Source of the DNA: PALSA-1336 sp038203095
GTDB taxonomy: Bacteria; Patescibacteriota; Doudnabacteria; UBA920
Length of the DNA stretch: 12,657 bases
Assembly (NCBI GenBank): GCA_038203095.1
Contig: JBBREH010000036.1
Coordinates: 1 to 12,657 of the forward strand
Reading direction: 5' to 3'
Positions 12,518-12,657 of the stretch are shown in pieces; position 1 is the stretch's first letter, and each line of letters starts with the position of its first letter. The notes beneath the pieces are model-generated. The model saw only the letters and a program-made list of their open reading frames with translations. It was not told the DNA's origin and ran no database searches. The translations under genes and the position numbers were made by a program.

Positions 12518-12657
12518 AGTCTTGTACAATGGAACATGGCCCCTATCTTTGGAAGGCTTCTAACGGGGAGTGGTACCCCAAACGATGACAGTCGGATGAT
12601 TAGTTTTTAAGCTGTACAAAGAATCTCTGCCTGCCACACTTACTTGATGATACTAAA
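12518..12657. repeat. Right arm of the perfect 140-bp inverted terminal repeat
   Basis: This is the exact reverse complement of bases 1-140. It begins at AGTCTTGTACAATGG and runs to the contig end. The repeat ends flush with both ends of the window, so the sequence was cut inside or at the edge of a repeat. The promoter for the first gene is just outside it. No direct target duplication can be seen next to the two arms. Confidence 0.97.

Noticed and set aside
1..12657. A linear plasmid or giant extrachromosomal element with terminal repeats
   Set aside because: dnaX and ruvX are normal chromosomal genes, and the repeat length matches an assembly overlap, so the repeat-bounded chromosomal contig is the simpler reading. 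It is not excluded.
1..12657. CRISPR array, rRNA genes or a transposase gene
   Set aside because: No regularly spaced direct repeats with spacers, no rRNA-like sequence and no transposase-like frame were seen, including in the 140-bp repeat arms.

Overview
The window looks like a chromosomal contig from a candidate-phyla-radiation bacterium (Patescibacteria). The lineage within that group cannot be fixed from sequence alone. The reasons are moderate AT richness, short AT-rich intergenic gaps, housekeeping genes (dnaX, ruvX, an HtrA protease) mixed with proteins of the small conserved kind known mainly from these genomes, and an almost complete lack of Shine-Dalgarno sequences. All twelve genes I accept lie on the minus strand, so the transcription order runs from high to low coordinates. 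Stop codons are TAA or TAG where checked, so the window says nothing about TGA recoding.

Layout in transcription order. Bases 12657-12518 are one arm of a perfect 140-bp inverted terminal repeat. Just inside it is a consensus sigma70-type promoter (TTGACA, 17 bp, TATAAT). It serves a 113-aa protein of unknown function and an 852-aa membrane-anchored TraG/TraD/HerA-type ATPase (9512-12070). Next comes a run of small unrecognised genes: an 86-aa coiled-coil protein, an 86-aa Gly/His-rich protein and a 146-aa protein. A new promoter at 8229-8257 follows, with a long structured leader that carries a terminator-like hairpin. It leads into a 205-aa conserved protein, a GtrA-like membrane protein and a YkuE/YaeI-type membrane-anchored metallophosphoesterase. 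A 334-bp gap with a good promoter precedes dnaX, followed by a 509-aa membrane-anchored exported protein, a 252-bp structured gap with the htrA promoter, htrA, ruvX, and the left arm of the inverted repeat (140-1).

Functionally there are two themes. One is DNA handling: the DnaX clamp loader, the RuvX nuclease-fold protein and the DNA-pumping-type ATPase. The other is the cell envelope: HtrA, GtrA, the phosphoesterase and the 509-aa protein. The ATPase and its small neighbours could be a minimal secretion or DNA-transfer module, but only the ATPase is recognisable.

The points most worth a second look are the perfect 140-bp inverted repeat at the two contig ends (a real repeat flanking an invertible segment, or an assembly-graph boundary), the attenuator-or-small-RNA arrangement at 8117-8257, and heptamer-type tandem repeats that have entered dnaX in frame, one of them inside the zinc-binding loop.
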